A stretch of DNA of 64,000 bases from Stenotrophomonas sepilia (GTDB lineage Bacteria > Pseudomonadota > Gammaproteobacteria > Xanthomonadales > Xanthomonadaceae): positions 1 to 64,000 of the forward strand of contig NZ_LXXZ01000033.1 of NCBI RefSeq assembly GCF_003244875.1, given 5' to 3'. Shown one piece after another: positions 1 to 7,465 of the stretch; the stretch's first letter is position 1; each line of letters opens with the position of its first letter. The notes beneath the pieces were generated by a model. That model was not told the DNA's origin. It was given only the letters and a program-made list of their open reading frames with translations, and made no database searches. The position numbers and the translations under genes were made by a program.

Positions 1-194
1 GGGTGGAAGAGCGGGAGCGTTGCGTGGGCATGGCGTGGGCGGTGGTCCTGTGGGGGCGAGGGGGCGTAGACCACCAATAGCGCAGTTGGGGCAACACGCA
101 AGGGGCCGCCGAAAAGCAACTGCAAGAGCCCAACGTGGGTGGAAGCAGTGTCGGCAGGGGCAGAGAAGCAGGAGCCCGGACGGTTCCCCAGAGT

Positions 195-210
195 CGTCAT
201 ACACATGACG
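195..210. repeat. Short perfect inverted repeat
   Basis: CGTCAT (195-200) and ATGACG (205-210) are perfect 6-bp arms separated by ACAC. It lies 220 bp upstream of the first element gene. It may be a small operator or part of an origin. At this length it could also be chance. Confidence 0.35.
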
Positions 211-397
211 CACTGAAGTGGGAGTGCGCTTTTCGCCCAAAAATCGGCCTCACATCTGCCGGAACCTCAATGCAATCAAGGCCTGACCCTGTCACCACTG
301 AATGGAGACAGTGTCAGTGCTTGTTAGCTCGTTTGGCCCATGTTTTTCAGGCTCCTGACGTGGGGCCTTGCCAACTCCGAGATTCGCGGTATCGGTG

Positions 398-422
398 GAG
401 TAGTCCAGAAACGGAGTTACTC
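398..422. promoter_or_regulatory. Variant GAGT/ACTC site upstream of the RHH gene
   Basis: GAGTAG at 398-403 and the compact palindrome GAGTTACTC at 414-422 lie directly before the ATG at 428. The half-sites match the GAGT-N10-ACTC palindromes at 6727, 14240, 17525 and 17740, but the spacing differs. If the downstream RHH protein binds these half-sites, this would be its autoregulatory operator; that is inference. Confidence 0.35.
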
Positions 423-427
423 GACCA

Positions 428-829
428 ATGGCGTTGGTTCGTCAAAACGTAAACCTCGACCGTGGGCAACTGAAACTTGCTCAGCGGCTTGCCCGTGAAT
501 CGGGCAGTGGGTTTAGCGCCTACGTGCGAGAGGCGCTGGAGCGACACAACACTTCCATGTCTGTGGCGAGTGTGCTGGAGAACTCTAACGCTCACTTGGA
601 ACAGCTCATCGACGAGTTGCGGGAAGAGAACGCGTTGTTCCGGAGTGCGCTCCAGGAAGACCTGCGGCGGCTGCGAGACGAAACGAAGGCGGAACAGGAC
701 AGCGCCATCCAGCGCTACGAAGAAGCGCTTCGCAAGGTGGTGACGGCGGCCCTCTCGCAACCCTCTCCCAAAGGTTCTGGTGCGGCCAAGGTGCCCGCAG
801 CCGGTCCCATGACTGCTCCACGCACCTAA
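428..829 (+). CDS. Ribbon-helix-helix plus coiled-coil DNA-binding protein
   Basis: A 133-residue protein. Residues about 5-38 look like an Arc/MetJ-type ribbon-helix-helix segment: a short beta strand (RQNVNLD), then two helices including SGFSAYVREALERH. Residues about 50-105 are heptad-rich, strongly charged and probably coiled coil. The tail is Pro/Ala-rich. Proteins of this build on conjugative elements act as relaxosome accessory factors or as repressors. It is the first gene of the visible element and sits directly behind GAGT/ACTC half-sites, so it is the best local candidate for the protein that binds the recurring 18-bp palindromes. The family assignment is by eye; no ribosome site is obvious before the ATG. 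Confidence 0.6.
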   Translation: MALVRQNVNLDRGQLKLAQRLARESGSGFSAYVREALERHNTSMSVASVLENSNAHLEQLIDELREENALFRSALQEDLRRLRDETKAEQDSAIQRYEEALRKVVTAALSQPSPKGSGAAKVPAAGPMTAPRT

Positions 830-857
830 CTTTCCCCCACAGCAGGAGATCCAACCC

Positions 858-1493
858 ATGAAACGTTTTTCCCTTTCTCTCACTCTCTGCCTGGCGGCGT
901 TCATGCCGCTTCACGTTTCCGCCCAGGCCGCCGCTGATGCGGTCCATGCCGCAGAGGACGATGGCAAGCCCAAGGCCGATAAGAGGCGCCTGTTCAAGGC
1001 CGGAGGCATCGGTTGCGTGGCCGGCGGAGCCATCGCCTTGCTCACGGGCAAGAAAGACAAGGCCTTGGGCGCTTGCGCCGCGGGTGCTGCAGTGGGTGCT
1101 TCCGCGTCCTACGTGAAGCAGCAGCGGGAACACGCCGAGCAGGCCGCCGACGCTGCCCGTGCGGCTGGCATGAAGGCCGAAGTGGTCACCAAGACCGAAA
1201 CCGTGGAGGGCAAGCAGGAAGCCGTCCTGGATTCGTTGCGCTTGAACTACAACCCCACCGACATGAAGCGGTTGAACAGCGACACCCGGGCCTTCCTCGA
1301 CAAGTTCGCAGGTCTGTTGAACAAGTCCAGCAACGGGTTGACGGTGGTGTTCCAAGGAGCCGACAAGGCCGCCTGCCAAGTGCCCATCGTTGAGCTGGCC
1401 AAGCGTGGCGCGCTGTCCAAGGTCACGGTGGACGACCGCTGCGGCAGCGGTGAGCCCGTGATCGTCGTTACCCCGGTGCCTGACGTCCGGTGA
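858..1493 (+). CDS. Secreted glycine-zipper protein
   Basis: A 211-residue protein with a clear Sec signal peptide (MKRFSLSLTLCLAAF, cleavage near HVSA-QA). Residues about 50-90 are Gly/Ala-rich with GxxxG-like spacing (GGIGCVAGGAIALLTGKK and GACAAGAAVGASAS), the pattern of glycine-zipper envelope proteins. The C-terminal half is mixed alpha/beta, has two further cysteines and ends VIVVTPVPDVR. AGGAG precedes the ATG. It lies 28 bp after the RHH gene, in the same direction as the transfer genes. A role as an envelope component of the transfer apparatus is plausible. No specific family was recognised. Confidence 0.7.
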   Translation: MKRFSLSLTLCLAAFMPLHVSAQAAADAVHAAEDDGKPKADKRRLFKAGGIGCVAGGAIALLTGKKDKALGACAAGAAVGASASYVKQQREHAEQAADAARAAGMKAEVVTKTETVEGKQEAVLDSLRLNYNPTDMKRLNSDTRAFLDKFAGLLNKSSNGLTVVFQGADKAACQVPIVELAKRGALSKVTVDDRCGSGEPVIVVTPVPDVR

Positions 1494-1499
1494 TCTCAG

Positions 1500-1530
1500 T
1501 GCCCGGGTGTCGCTCGATGCTCGGGCTTCC
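1500..1530 (+). terminator. Hairpin between the secreted protein and the next gene
   Basis: GCCCG at 1501-1505 pairs with CGGGC at 1522-1526, followed by TTCCTT. The stem is short and the T-run is interrupted, so this is more likely an attenuator or weak terminator than a strong stop. Confidence 0.4.
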
Positions 1531-1552
1531 TTCCCCCTTCCGAGGAGCCCAC

Positions 1553-2617
1553 ATGACCCCAGAAGAAAAGAACCAGAGAATCCTGAAGCGCAAGCGCGAA
1601 GAATTGCTGAAGCGTGCCAACGCAACCCCGACCGCATCGCCCACGCAAGAAGAGCGGCTGGTTTCCGACGGCATGAAAGAAAACCTGAAAGCGGCCAGTC
1701 ACTGGGCTGGAGTGATCAGCAAGCGCACTGCCGAGTTGACCCAGAAGGGCGTTGCTGCCGCTGCAGAGAAGGCAAAGGAAGCCAAGGCACAGCTGGACGC
1801 GAAGCGCGCCCGGGAAGCCCAGGAACATCGTGCTGTCGAAGAGAAGCCTCAAGACGCTCCGCTCACCTTGGAGGAGGAAATGTTGGTTAGGCAACTGACG
1901 TCCGATGCAGCTGCACCGGTTCTCGTAGGAGCGGGTGATAAGGGAATGTGCACCGTTTGGGAGCTGGTTGATGAATTTGGAGAGCCCGGCGCACAGGTTG
2001 CAGATGGATTGGGTGGCCCTTCGGTGGACGCCAAGGCGTTGAGCAATGAAGATACGGCAGCCTTGGTCAAGCTGTCTCAGCAGGACGCGGTGGAAGTCCT
2101 GTCCGTTTCCGCGGGGCCTGAAGGGTCCAACCGGCCCCCGGAGGCCGCGTCACCAGAGCAGCCAGTAACTCCAATCCAACCCAGCCCCCGCTCTCGTTTG
2201 CCTTGGGTCTTGACCGGTGTGGTGGCGGTGGCATTGGTCGTGGGGGCGATCTACTTCTTGCTTGGGAAGAACAACCAAGTGCCTCCAAGCACACCGGCTC
2301 CCATGGCACCGGTTGCCACTCCAGCCGCTCCCGAGCAGTTGCCCGAGGTGGTGGAAGTCCCCGTGGTTGCGCCTGCTCCAGCAGTGCTTTCAGAACAGGC
2401 CAAGCCAGAAGCCACGATCGAGAAACCCGCACCTGTCGCCGCTCCCCCGGTATCGACGACAGCGCCAATTGCGCCCCAGCCAATGCCTTCGCCGAAACGT
2501 GCAACCGCCCCATTGCCGAGGAAGCCCCCCGCACCCGCCGCCGAACCGCGGAACGACTGGCAGCAAAAAGCCAATGCAGACCTAGACGCTTGGGCGAAGA
2601 AGTCGGGGATCGACTGA
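1553..2617 (+). CDS. TonB-like single-span membrane protein of the transfer region
   Basis: The 354-residue start at 1553 is chosen because GAGGAG lies 6-7 bases upstream; an in-frame ATG at 1490 has no such site. Residues 1-110 are Lys/Glu/Ala-rich and helical. One transmembrane segment sits near residues 216-238 (LPWVLTGVVAVALVVGAIYF). The rest is a long Pro/Ala-rich periplasmic stretch ending in a short amphipathic helix (NDWQQKANADLDAWAKKSG). The plan resembles TonB or VirB10-like proteins, a cytoplasmic domain, one span and a proline-rich periplasmic arm, but there is no recognisable TonB or TrbI domain. It is probably an envelope-spanning part of the conjugation machinery. Confidence 0.6.
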   Translation: MTPEEKNQRILKRKREELLKRANATPTASPTQEERLVSDGMKENLKAASHWAGVISKRTAELTQKGVAAAAEKAKEAKAQLDAKRAREAQEHRAVEEKPQDAPLTLEEEMLVRQLTSDAAAPVLVGAGDKGMCTVWELVDEFGEPGAQVADGLGGPSVDAKALSNEDTAALVKLSQQDAVEVLSVSAGPEGSNRPPEAASPEQPVTPIQPSPRSRLPWVLTGVVAVALVVGAIYFLLGKNNQVPPSTPAPMAPVATPAAPEQLPEVVEVPVVAPAPAVLSEQAKPEATIEKPAPVAAPPVSTTAPIAPQPMPSPKRATAPLPRKPPAPAAEPRNDWQQKANADLDAWAKKSGID

Positions 2618-2657
2618 TCCCCCTTGCGCATCCGCGGATTCGATCTAGAAAGAAGTG

Positions 2658-2673
2658 ACCTACTCACGAATAA
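2658..2673. promoter_or_regulatory. Half-site of the recurring GAGT/ACTC operator
   Basis: ACCTACTCACGAATAA lies 10 bp before the ATG at 2683. TACTCACGAATA (2661-2672) matches the sequence beside the palindromes at 14240 and 17525 almost exactly, but the left arm is degenerate here. It is probably a weaker copy of the same regulatory site. Confidence 0.5.
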
Positions 2674-2682
2674 GGGGGAAGC

Positions 2683-3015
2683 ATGTTCAAGTGGCTGTTC
2701 ACGCAATACCGGGAGCCCGGAAAACTTCATTTCGGCTCAAAGTGGCTGAACGTGCACGGGCGCTTGTTCCTCGGCAGCCCTGAATCGTTTGGCATGGGCC
2801 ACCTGAGCGAAGGCGTCCGCCGCACTTTCTACTACTTGCGCGCCGATCGCAGGCCTCCGGTCAGAGACGACGCCGCGTATGACGCATGGACCAAGGATCG
2901 GCTCTACGCGAGCAAGGTTGAGCAGGTCGCAGAGCGCTGGGTGGCCAAAGCGGGCTTTCTGGCGTGCGCGCCGCTTTGCTTGGTGCTTGCCGTCTTGGCG
3001 CATTGGCTTCGTTGA
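2683..3015 (+). CDS. Small tail-anchored membrane protein
   Basis: A 110-residue protein preceded by GGGGGAA. The N-terminal 85 residues are soluble, basic and aromatic (GKLHFGSKWLNVHGRLF; TFYYLRADRR). One hydrophobic segment near the C-terminus (FLACAPLCLVLAVLAHWL) would anchor it in the inner membrane. It lies 23 bp upstream of the large ATPase gene, in the same direction and behind a GAGT/ACTC half-site, so it probably works with the ATPase. No family was recognised. Confidence 0.6.
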   Translation: MFKWLFTQYREPGKLHFGSKWLNVHGRLFLGSPESFGMGHLSEGVRRTFYYLRADRRPPVRDDAAYDAWTKDRLYASKVEQVAERWVAKAGFLACAPLCLVLAVLAHWLR

Positions 3016-3038
3016 ATTGACAGGGGAGGGAGACAGAG

Positions 3039-6020
3039 ATGGCAGCAATCAGTTTGTTCAACGTGCTTGACTGGACGAGCGGCCTGGGGCGCAAGTTCCG
3101 CCGGAAGAGCGGCGAGCCTTGGAACGTGAAGGAAGAAATCATCGTCAGATCCGCCGAGGAGTATGAAAACCTGGTGGGGCGCTTTGACGTGACCGATCGC
3201 GTTCGCAGTCGAGAGCTCGATGTGCCAGAGGCTGACCGGGATTTCGCGCTGGAGTGCGGCGCCGTCTGGGACGAGAACGCCCAGGGGTTCAAGGTGCCCG
3301 ACGGACGCAGTGAGGACGAATTCCAGGAGTGGTGGCCGAAGGTTTCGGAAGATTTGCGCGACACCCAATCGCGGATCATCACGACGAAGCTTGGACGGCG
3401 TGCCGAGGGCTTCTTGCAGGGCAACGACATGGGGCAGGGCGGCGACAGCCTGGCCACTCCCTTGATGTATCTCGCCTTCCCCGTGATCGGCGTTCTGGCG
3501 ACCTTCCTAGTGAGCCTCATCGGCTGGGCAGGCTGGGCCGCGCTGCTGCTGACCATTCCATACTTCATCGCCCTCAAGCAAGGCGAGGGCATGAAGGAGG
3601 CCCTGAAAGCCCTGGTGCTGCTGCAATGGGTTCCGATGGCGCTTCAGTTCATGGTCGGCGGCAGCAAGGGCGGCACCGAGGTGGCAATGCAAGCCGGCGG
3701 CATGGCTGTGTATGCCCAGATGGCCAAGACCTACCTGTGGTGGGCCTTTGGCTTGGTCGGCATCCTGTTTGTGGTTTGCTTTGTGGCGGCGGCCTCGCAC
3801 CCGCACCGGGGCGTCATTGGCGGGACAGCCGCGCGCTTCATTCAAGCGATGAAGTGGGTGGGGCTCATCTTTGCCACACTGGTGGTCGCCAAGGTCCTGC
3901 CGTTTGGCTTGGGCGAGGCGGCGCCTTACGTGCTGGCATGCATGTATGCGATGCAATACGCCGAAGGCAACTTTGTCCAAAACGCCGCCCGGCTTTACCT
4001 GCAGAACAACGACAACAACCTGGCCACCCAGGGGGCGCTGATCAACGCGCACGTCAAGGCGCGTGAACAGCAAGCTGAGGCGGCACTGCGGGACAAGACC
4101 CCGCTGATCACCATTGGGCGCGCCACGGGACACCTTTCCGACAAGGGCTATGGCTACTCGCCCGACCTGGGCACCGTGATGATGTTCTCGTGGAGGGATT
4201 GTCAGCAGGGCCTGCTCGTGTTCGGAGCCATCGGATCTGGCAAATCCTTCGCCGCGCTCAGACCCATCGCTCGTCGGTTCCGTAGAGCCGCTTTGGCGAT
4301 GGCATGTGTGGCGCCAGGCCACGCAGATGCAAGGGAGCGCTTGAAGCAGCAGAAGCTTGCCGGCGGTGGCGCGCTCATCGCCGACGGCAAAGACGGGGCG
4401 ATCATCTCGGACTTGGAAGGTTTGTTCGATATCGTCGTCAAACCCGGGATGCGGGTGGCGCCATACGAGGGGTTGGCGCCCGATCAGGTCGTCCGGGCAT
4501 TGCGCGGTGCAGCCGGTGGGCGAGTGGACGAGAAATCCAAGCTTTGGACGGACGGCGGTGACGCGTTTCTCTACCACACCGGCATCATCCTTCGTGCGCT
4601 CGTGGATCACGAGATGGCTTACAGGTCTTGGTGTTCGGCCAAGCTGGAAGGGCTGGAGCGTGCACAGTTGGACGCGGAGTTTGAGCTGGTCAAACAGCGC
4701 AAGCTGGACGAGGACGTGGCCGAGACTGAGGCATTGCTCGAGCGCATCGCCGAGCAGATCGCCATCCATCGAATCCCTGTGAGCGACGACAGACAATGGC
4801 AATACACGCCATTCCACCACGCCAAGTTGTTGTCCATTGTGGAACGCGTGATTCCCGCCAGCCCCGCGCCTCGTGCCAATGCAAAGCTGATGGAGGTGGT
4901 GAAATACTTGGGCTTGGAAGAGGCGGACACGAGCCATGACGAAGAAGGGCGGCTGGCCTACGCGGCCTACCTGCAACAGCACCGCCTTCGTCAAGAGAGC
5001 GCTCCGCAGACCATCCACCCGGATCTCTTCCGTCCCATGTCTCAGCTGCAGAGCTCGCTGGAATGGGCGTTCCTTGAGATTCCCGCGATGCATCCGGAAC
5101 AGAGGCAATCGTTCACGCTCAACTCACGAGGGCTGCTGGAGAAGCTCTTGCGAGGCGAAAAGCTGCGTGACAGCAGAACGGACATGCCATGGCACTCGAT
5201 CGAGAAGGGCGAGGTGGACGTGTCCGATGCGCTCTACGGAGCCATGGTAGGCCTCTTCTTGCCCCCGACCCAATTCGGTGAAGCGGGTGAAATGATGATG
5301 CGCCTGCTCAAACAGCGGGTCATGAATGGAATCAAAGCGCGTGGTGCATTCGGCGACAAGTGGCGCGAAGTGTTGCCTGGGCAAATTGAAGTGATGTTGA
5401 TGATGGACGAGGCCCACCTGCTGTTGACGGCCGATGACATCAACCTGTTCTCCGTTTCGCGCTCGCTGGGGTTGATGCCCGTGCTTGCAACGCAAGGGTT
5501 TGAGAGCTTGGTCAACGCCTTTGGGTCGGTCAACGAGGCGGAGCTGATGGCCAACACGATGCAGTCGGTGATCGCGCTAAAGTGCTCGCACAACACCCAC
5601 GAATACCTGGAAAAGCGGTTCGGGCAGGCCACATTGACCACCTTCAAGCAGCGCACCCGGGGCATCGACTACCAAGGCGGTATGAACAACTGGCGCCACT
5701 CTGTGCTCAACGACCCAGATCATGCATACGCGTCCGCCTACGACAAGATGCGCATGGAAGGGGCGGGGCGGTTGACGGCTTCGCGCATCGACGCCGTGAC
5801 GGGTCGCCGCTGGCGGATTGGATCGGAGGACACGCTGGGCCAAGACGAGATCGCGCGCGACATCGACATGCCCACCGGGGGCAAGCGCGAGGTGCAGCCG
5901 CTCTTCCTGCAGGAAGAATACTCCGCTCTTCTTGAGCCCCGCGGTCACGCCATCGTGGCGCTGAGCCGTGCCGGCATCAAGCGCTTCGACCTGGCGGAGC
6001 TGCTGCCCGACGCGGATTGA
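3039..6020 (+). CDS. Large multi-spanning P-loop ATPase of a conjugation system (coupling-protein-like)
   Basis: A 993-residue protein. Residues about 55-95 (SRELDVPEADRDFALECGAVWD then GFKVPDG) resemble the DUF5710 motif. Residues about 140-310 contain at least five or six hydrophobic spans. A Walker A motif, GAIGSGKSFAA, is near residue 396, and a Walker B-like LMMDEAHLLL is near residue 788, with a following ATQGFESL region typical of VirD4/TraG-type and VirB4-type ATPases. The roughly 390-residue gap between the motifs is long and partly helical. The neighbouring 8268 gene is a more classical TraD/TrwB protein, so this may be a second coupling-type motor or a membrane-fused VirB4-like ATPase. 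GGGAGG precedes the ATG. Confidence 0.7.
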   Translation: MAAISLFNVLDWTSGLGRKFRRKSGEPWNVKEEIIVRSAEEYENLVGRFDVTDRVRSRELDVPEADRDFALECGAVWDENAQGFKVPDGRSEDEFQEWWPKVSEDLRDTQSRIITTKLGRRAEGFLQGNDMGQGGDSLATPLMYLAFPVIGVLATFLVSLIGWAGWAALLLTIPYFIALKQGEGMKEALKALVLLQWVPMALQFMVGGSKGGTEVAMQAGGMAVYAQMAKTYLWWAFGLVGILFVVCFVAAASHPHRGVIGGTAARFIQAMKWVGLIFATLVVAKVLPFGLGEAAPYVLACMYAMQYAEGNFVQNAARLYLQNNDNNLATQGALINAHVKAREQQAEAALRDKTPLITIGRATGHLSDKGYGYSPDLGTVMMFSWRDCQQGLLVFGAIGSGKSFAALRPIARRFRRAALAMACVAPGHADARERLKQQKLAGGGALIADGKDGAIISDLEGLFDIVVKPGMRVAPYEGLAPDQVVRALRGAAGGRVDEKSKLWTDGGDAFLYHTGIILRALVDHEMAYRSWCSAKLEGLERAQLDAEFELVKQRKLDEDVAETEALLERIAEQIAIHRIPVSDDRQWQYTPFHHAKLLSIVERVIPASPAPRANAKLMEVVKYLGLEEADTSHDEEGRLAYAAYLQQHRLRQESAPQTIHPDLFRPMSQLQSSLEWAFLEIPAMHPEQRQSFTLNSRGLLEKLLRGEKLRDSRTDMPWHSIEKGEVDVSDALYGAMVGLFLPPTQFGEAGEMMMRLLKQRVMNGIKARGAFGDKWREVLPGQIEVMLMMDEAHLLLTADDINLFSVSRSLGLMPVLATQGFESLVNAFGSVNEAELMANTMQSVIALKCSHNTHEYLEKRFGQATLTTFKQRTRGIDYQGGMNNWRHSVLNDPDHAYASAYDKMRMEGAGRLTASRIDAVTGRRWRIGSEDTLGQDEIARDIDMPTGGKREVQPLFLQEEYSALLEPRGHAIVALSRAGIKRFDLAELLPDAD

Positions 6021-6030
6021 TGCGGATAGG

Positions 6031-6050
6031 CGAGGGGGTTTGCCCCCTTG
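6031..6050 (+). repeat. Intergenic hairpin flanked by 10-bp direct repeats
   Basis: CGAGGGGG (6031-6038) pairs with CCCCCTTG (6043-6050) around a TTTG loop. GCGGATTGAT occurs on both sides (6012-6021 and 6059-6068). It has no U-tract, so it is not a typical terminator. The CCCCCTTG strand is one of several related copies in this element (see 2620, 10886 and 17690). Confidence 0.45.
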
Positions 6051-6106
6051 CCAAACCTGCGGATTGATCAACGATGAGCCTATTCACCCCAGCGGAGGAA
6101 ACAAAC

Positions 6107-6631
6107 ATGAGCAACACCCTCTCCCAACCCATCGAAGAAATGACCGAGCTGCGAGCACTCCAGGCGCAGCGCAACGAGCGGCTTCTGGGCGATCGCCCAC
6201 CGCCCCAGAAGGACAGCGCGGCGCGGGCAGACTTCGAGCAGAACGTGGCCCAAGACCAAGCCGCCATCGAGCAACGCCGACAGCGTGTTCTGGATTGGGC
6301 AGAGAAGGCCTCGCCCGATCAGATCGCTGCGCTCCAGGCAAAGATCCAGGAGGCCGACAAAGCCGTTCGTGATGCAAAGCCGGACGACAAGCGCGAGCAG
6401 GTGGTTCATGCGACCGTTGCGCAGTGGCGGCAGCAACGCGGGGCCCAGCGGGAGGAGAGTCCTCCCATGTTGACCCGTGAGCAGCGGATGGAGAACGGAC
6501 CTGGGCGCCTGGGATACGCCGATTACGCCCGCAGTTCGTTGAAGGAGGCGGCTTTCATGAAGGACTACGCTGCAAATTACGATTGGGAGAAGCACCAAAA
6601 GCAGGCCCAGCCGAACGTCTTCCGACAGTAA
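6107..6631 (+). CDS. Hydrophilic helical protein, function unknown
   Basis: A 174-residue protein; the ATG at 6107 is preferred because GGAGGAA lies 6 bases upstream, whereas the in-frame ATG at 6074 has none. The sequence is highly charged and mostly helical (Glu, Gln, Arg and Ala rich), with no signal peptide or membrane span. The C-terminus has a more ordered stretch (GRLGYADYARSSLKEAAF). It follows the large ATPase gene and is followed by a strong terminator at 6652, so it is probably the last gene of that transcript. It could be a cytosolic partner of the ATPase. No domain was recognised. Confidence 0.6.
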   Translation: MSNTLSQPIEEMTELRALQAQRNERLLGDRPPPQKDSAARADFEQNVAQDQAAIEQRRQRVLDWAEKASPDQIAALQAKIQEADKAVRDAKPDDKREQVVHATVAQWRQQRGAQREESPPMLTREQRMENGPGRLGYADYARSSLKEAAFMKDYAANYDWEKHQKQAQPNVFRQ

Positions 6632-6651
6632 TCTTTACCGATGTTCAGATC

Positions 6652-6682
6652 TGCCCGGTTCTTCGCAGAATCGGGCATTTTT
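6652..6682 (+). terminator. Rho-independent terminator
   Basis: TGCCCGGTTCT (6652-6662) pairs with AGAATCGGGCA (6667-6677) with one G-T pair and a four-base loop (TCGC), followed by TTTTT. It closes the 3039-6631 transcript. Confidence 0.85.
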
Positions 6683-6726
6683 GCGTCTTGACGTCCAGTT
6701 TTATGGTGCTTTACTGGTTAAGTAAC

Positions 6727-6744
6727 GAGTAGGTAGACCTACTC
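6727..6744. promoter_or_regulatory. 18-bp palindromic operator (best copy)
   Basis: GAGTAGGTAGACCTACTC has 8-bp perfect arms around AG. It lies 24 bp upstream of the ATG at 6769 and just after a terminator, so it probably overlaps the promoter of the 6769-10.9 kb gene set. It is the most symmetric member of the group at 14240, 17525 and 17740. Confidence 0.65.
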
Positions 6745-6768
6745 ATACAAAACCCAGGGAGAGCCACC

Positions 6769-6972
6769 ATGTCCACGTTGTTCAATGCCCTCAAAGACTT
6801 CGCTTTCGAGAACGCGGTCCCACTGCTGACCGGCTTGTTCCTGCTGATCGCGGCCTTCGCAACGGCTGTCCTCGCCTACCCTCCGGCCGTTCCGGTTCTG
6901 CTCAAGGTAATGGCCATAGCGGCGGTGGGCTTTGTGACCATCGGGGTGGTGGTCCAGAGTTCCTTCCGGTGA
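6769..6972 (+). CDS. Small two-span inner-membrane protein
   Basis: A 67-residue protein with two hydrophobic helices (PLLTGLFLLIAAFATAVLAY and a segment from VLLKVMAIAAVGFV to VVV) and short polar ends. GGGAGAG lies upstream of the ATG. It is the first gene after the palindromic operator at 6727, and its stop overlaps the start of the next small gene. Small hydrophobic proteins of this size are common in conjugation operons, but no family was recognised. Confidence 0.6.
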   Translation: MSTLFNALKDFAFENAVPLLTGLFLLIAAFATAVLAYPPAVPVLLKVMAIAAVGFVTIGVVVQSSFR

Positions 6973-7118
6973 GCAGGCGGCGCTGGCTCAAGCTGCGCGC
7001 GCGGTGCAGGAAGCGTTGGCGCCGGTTTGACTGGGAGGGGTTTGATCTCTGGTTCTATCCCGCGCTGATTTTCTACATGTTGGGTTGGGTCGTCTTTGGC
7101 CCGCCCGACAGCGTTTAA
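6969..7118 (+). CDS. Tiny basic single-span protein, overlapping the previous gene
   Basis: A 49-codon frame starting at GTG (6969), which overlaps the TGA of the previous gene by 4 bases (GTGA), an arrangement typical of translational coupling. The N-terminal 20 residues are extremely basic (SRRRWLKLRARCRKRWRR); then an aromatic hydrophobic stretch (LWFYPALIFYMLGWVVFG) could span the membrane with a positive-inside N-terminus. The strong charge pattern and the overlap support a real gene; no homologue is known to me. Confidence 0.5.
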   Translation: MSRRRWLKLRARCRKRWRRFDWEGFDLWFYPALIFYMLGWVVFGPPDSV

Positions 7119-7199
7119 CCCGTTAGCCCACTAATTCACCAGCGATCGAGCTGGACCTTTCCGATGAGGCACATCGGCTTACCACTGCAGGAGGACCCG

Positions 7200-7427
7200 A
7201 TGAATATCAACAACACCAACTTCCACCGTTTTCCCGACGTTGCTCCCGAGCATTTGAGTTCTTTCGCCTTGGTCGGCGGGTATGTGGATTCCCAGGTTCT
7301 GGCTGGAAGGAGCTTGGACGGTGTGCTTCAGGAACTGGACAGCAGTAGCCCAGGGCAGAAGCTCTGGCATGACACAGAGATTCTTCGGCATTTCAGTGTT
7401 GCGGTGGCTACTCGCCTCAACAGCTAA
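7200..7427 (+). CDS. Small soluble protein, unknown
   Basis: A 75-residue protein; the ATG at 7200 is chosen over 7164 because AGGAGG lies 6 bases upstream. The sequence starts MNINNTNFHRFPDVAPEHL and is neutral to acidic, without signal peptide or span. It lies in the same direction as the transfer genes, 81 bp after the tiny basic protein and 38 bp before the ankyrin gene. No domain was recognised. Confidence 0.5.
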   Translation: MNINNTNFHRFPDVAPEHLSSFALVGGYVDSQVLAGRSLDGVLQELDSSSPGQKLWHDTEILRHFSVAVATRLNS

Positions 7428-7465
7428 CACGTTCTCTTGACGGTCGCGGATTCGGCTTTACAACA

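Larger units (their letters stand above)
1..427. other. Non-coding or unrecognised leader of the mobile element
   Basis: No convincing gene is seen here. The segment is G-rich at its start, with GGGTGGAAG present twice (positions 1 and about 139). It contains a short perfect hairpin at 195-210 and ends in a GAGT/ACTC-rich stretch just upstream of the ribbon-helix-helix gene. Short open frames exist but have neither a ribosome site nor recognisable composition. It could be regulatory or origin-like DNA of the element, but nothing in the sequence proves that. Confidence 0.4.

Noticed and set aside
1..427. Origin of transfer at the start of the window
   Set aside because: A 6-bp hairpin and a G-rich stretch are not enough; no recognisable nic-site motif was seen and the relaxase lies about 10 kb away.
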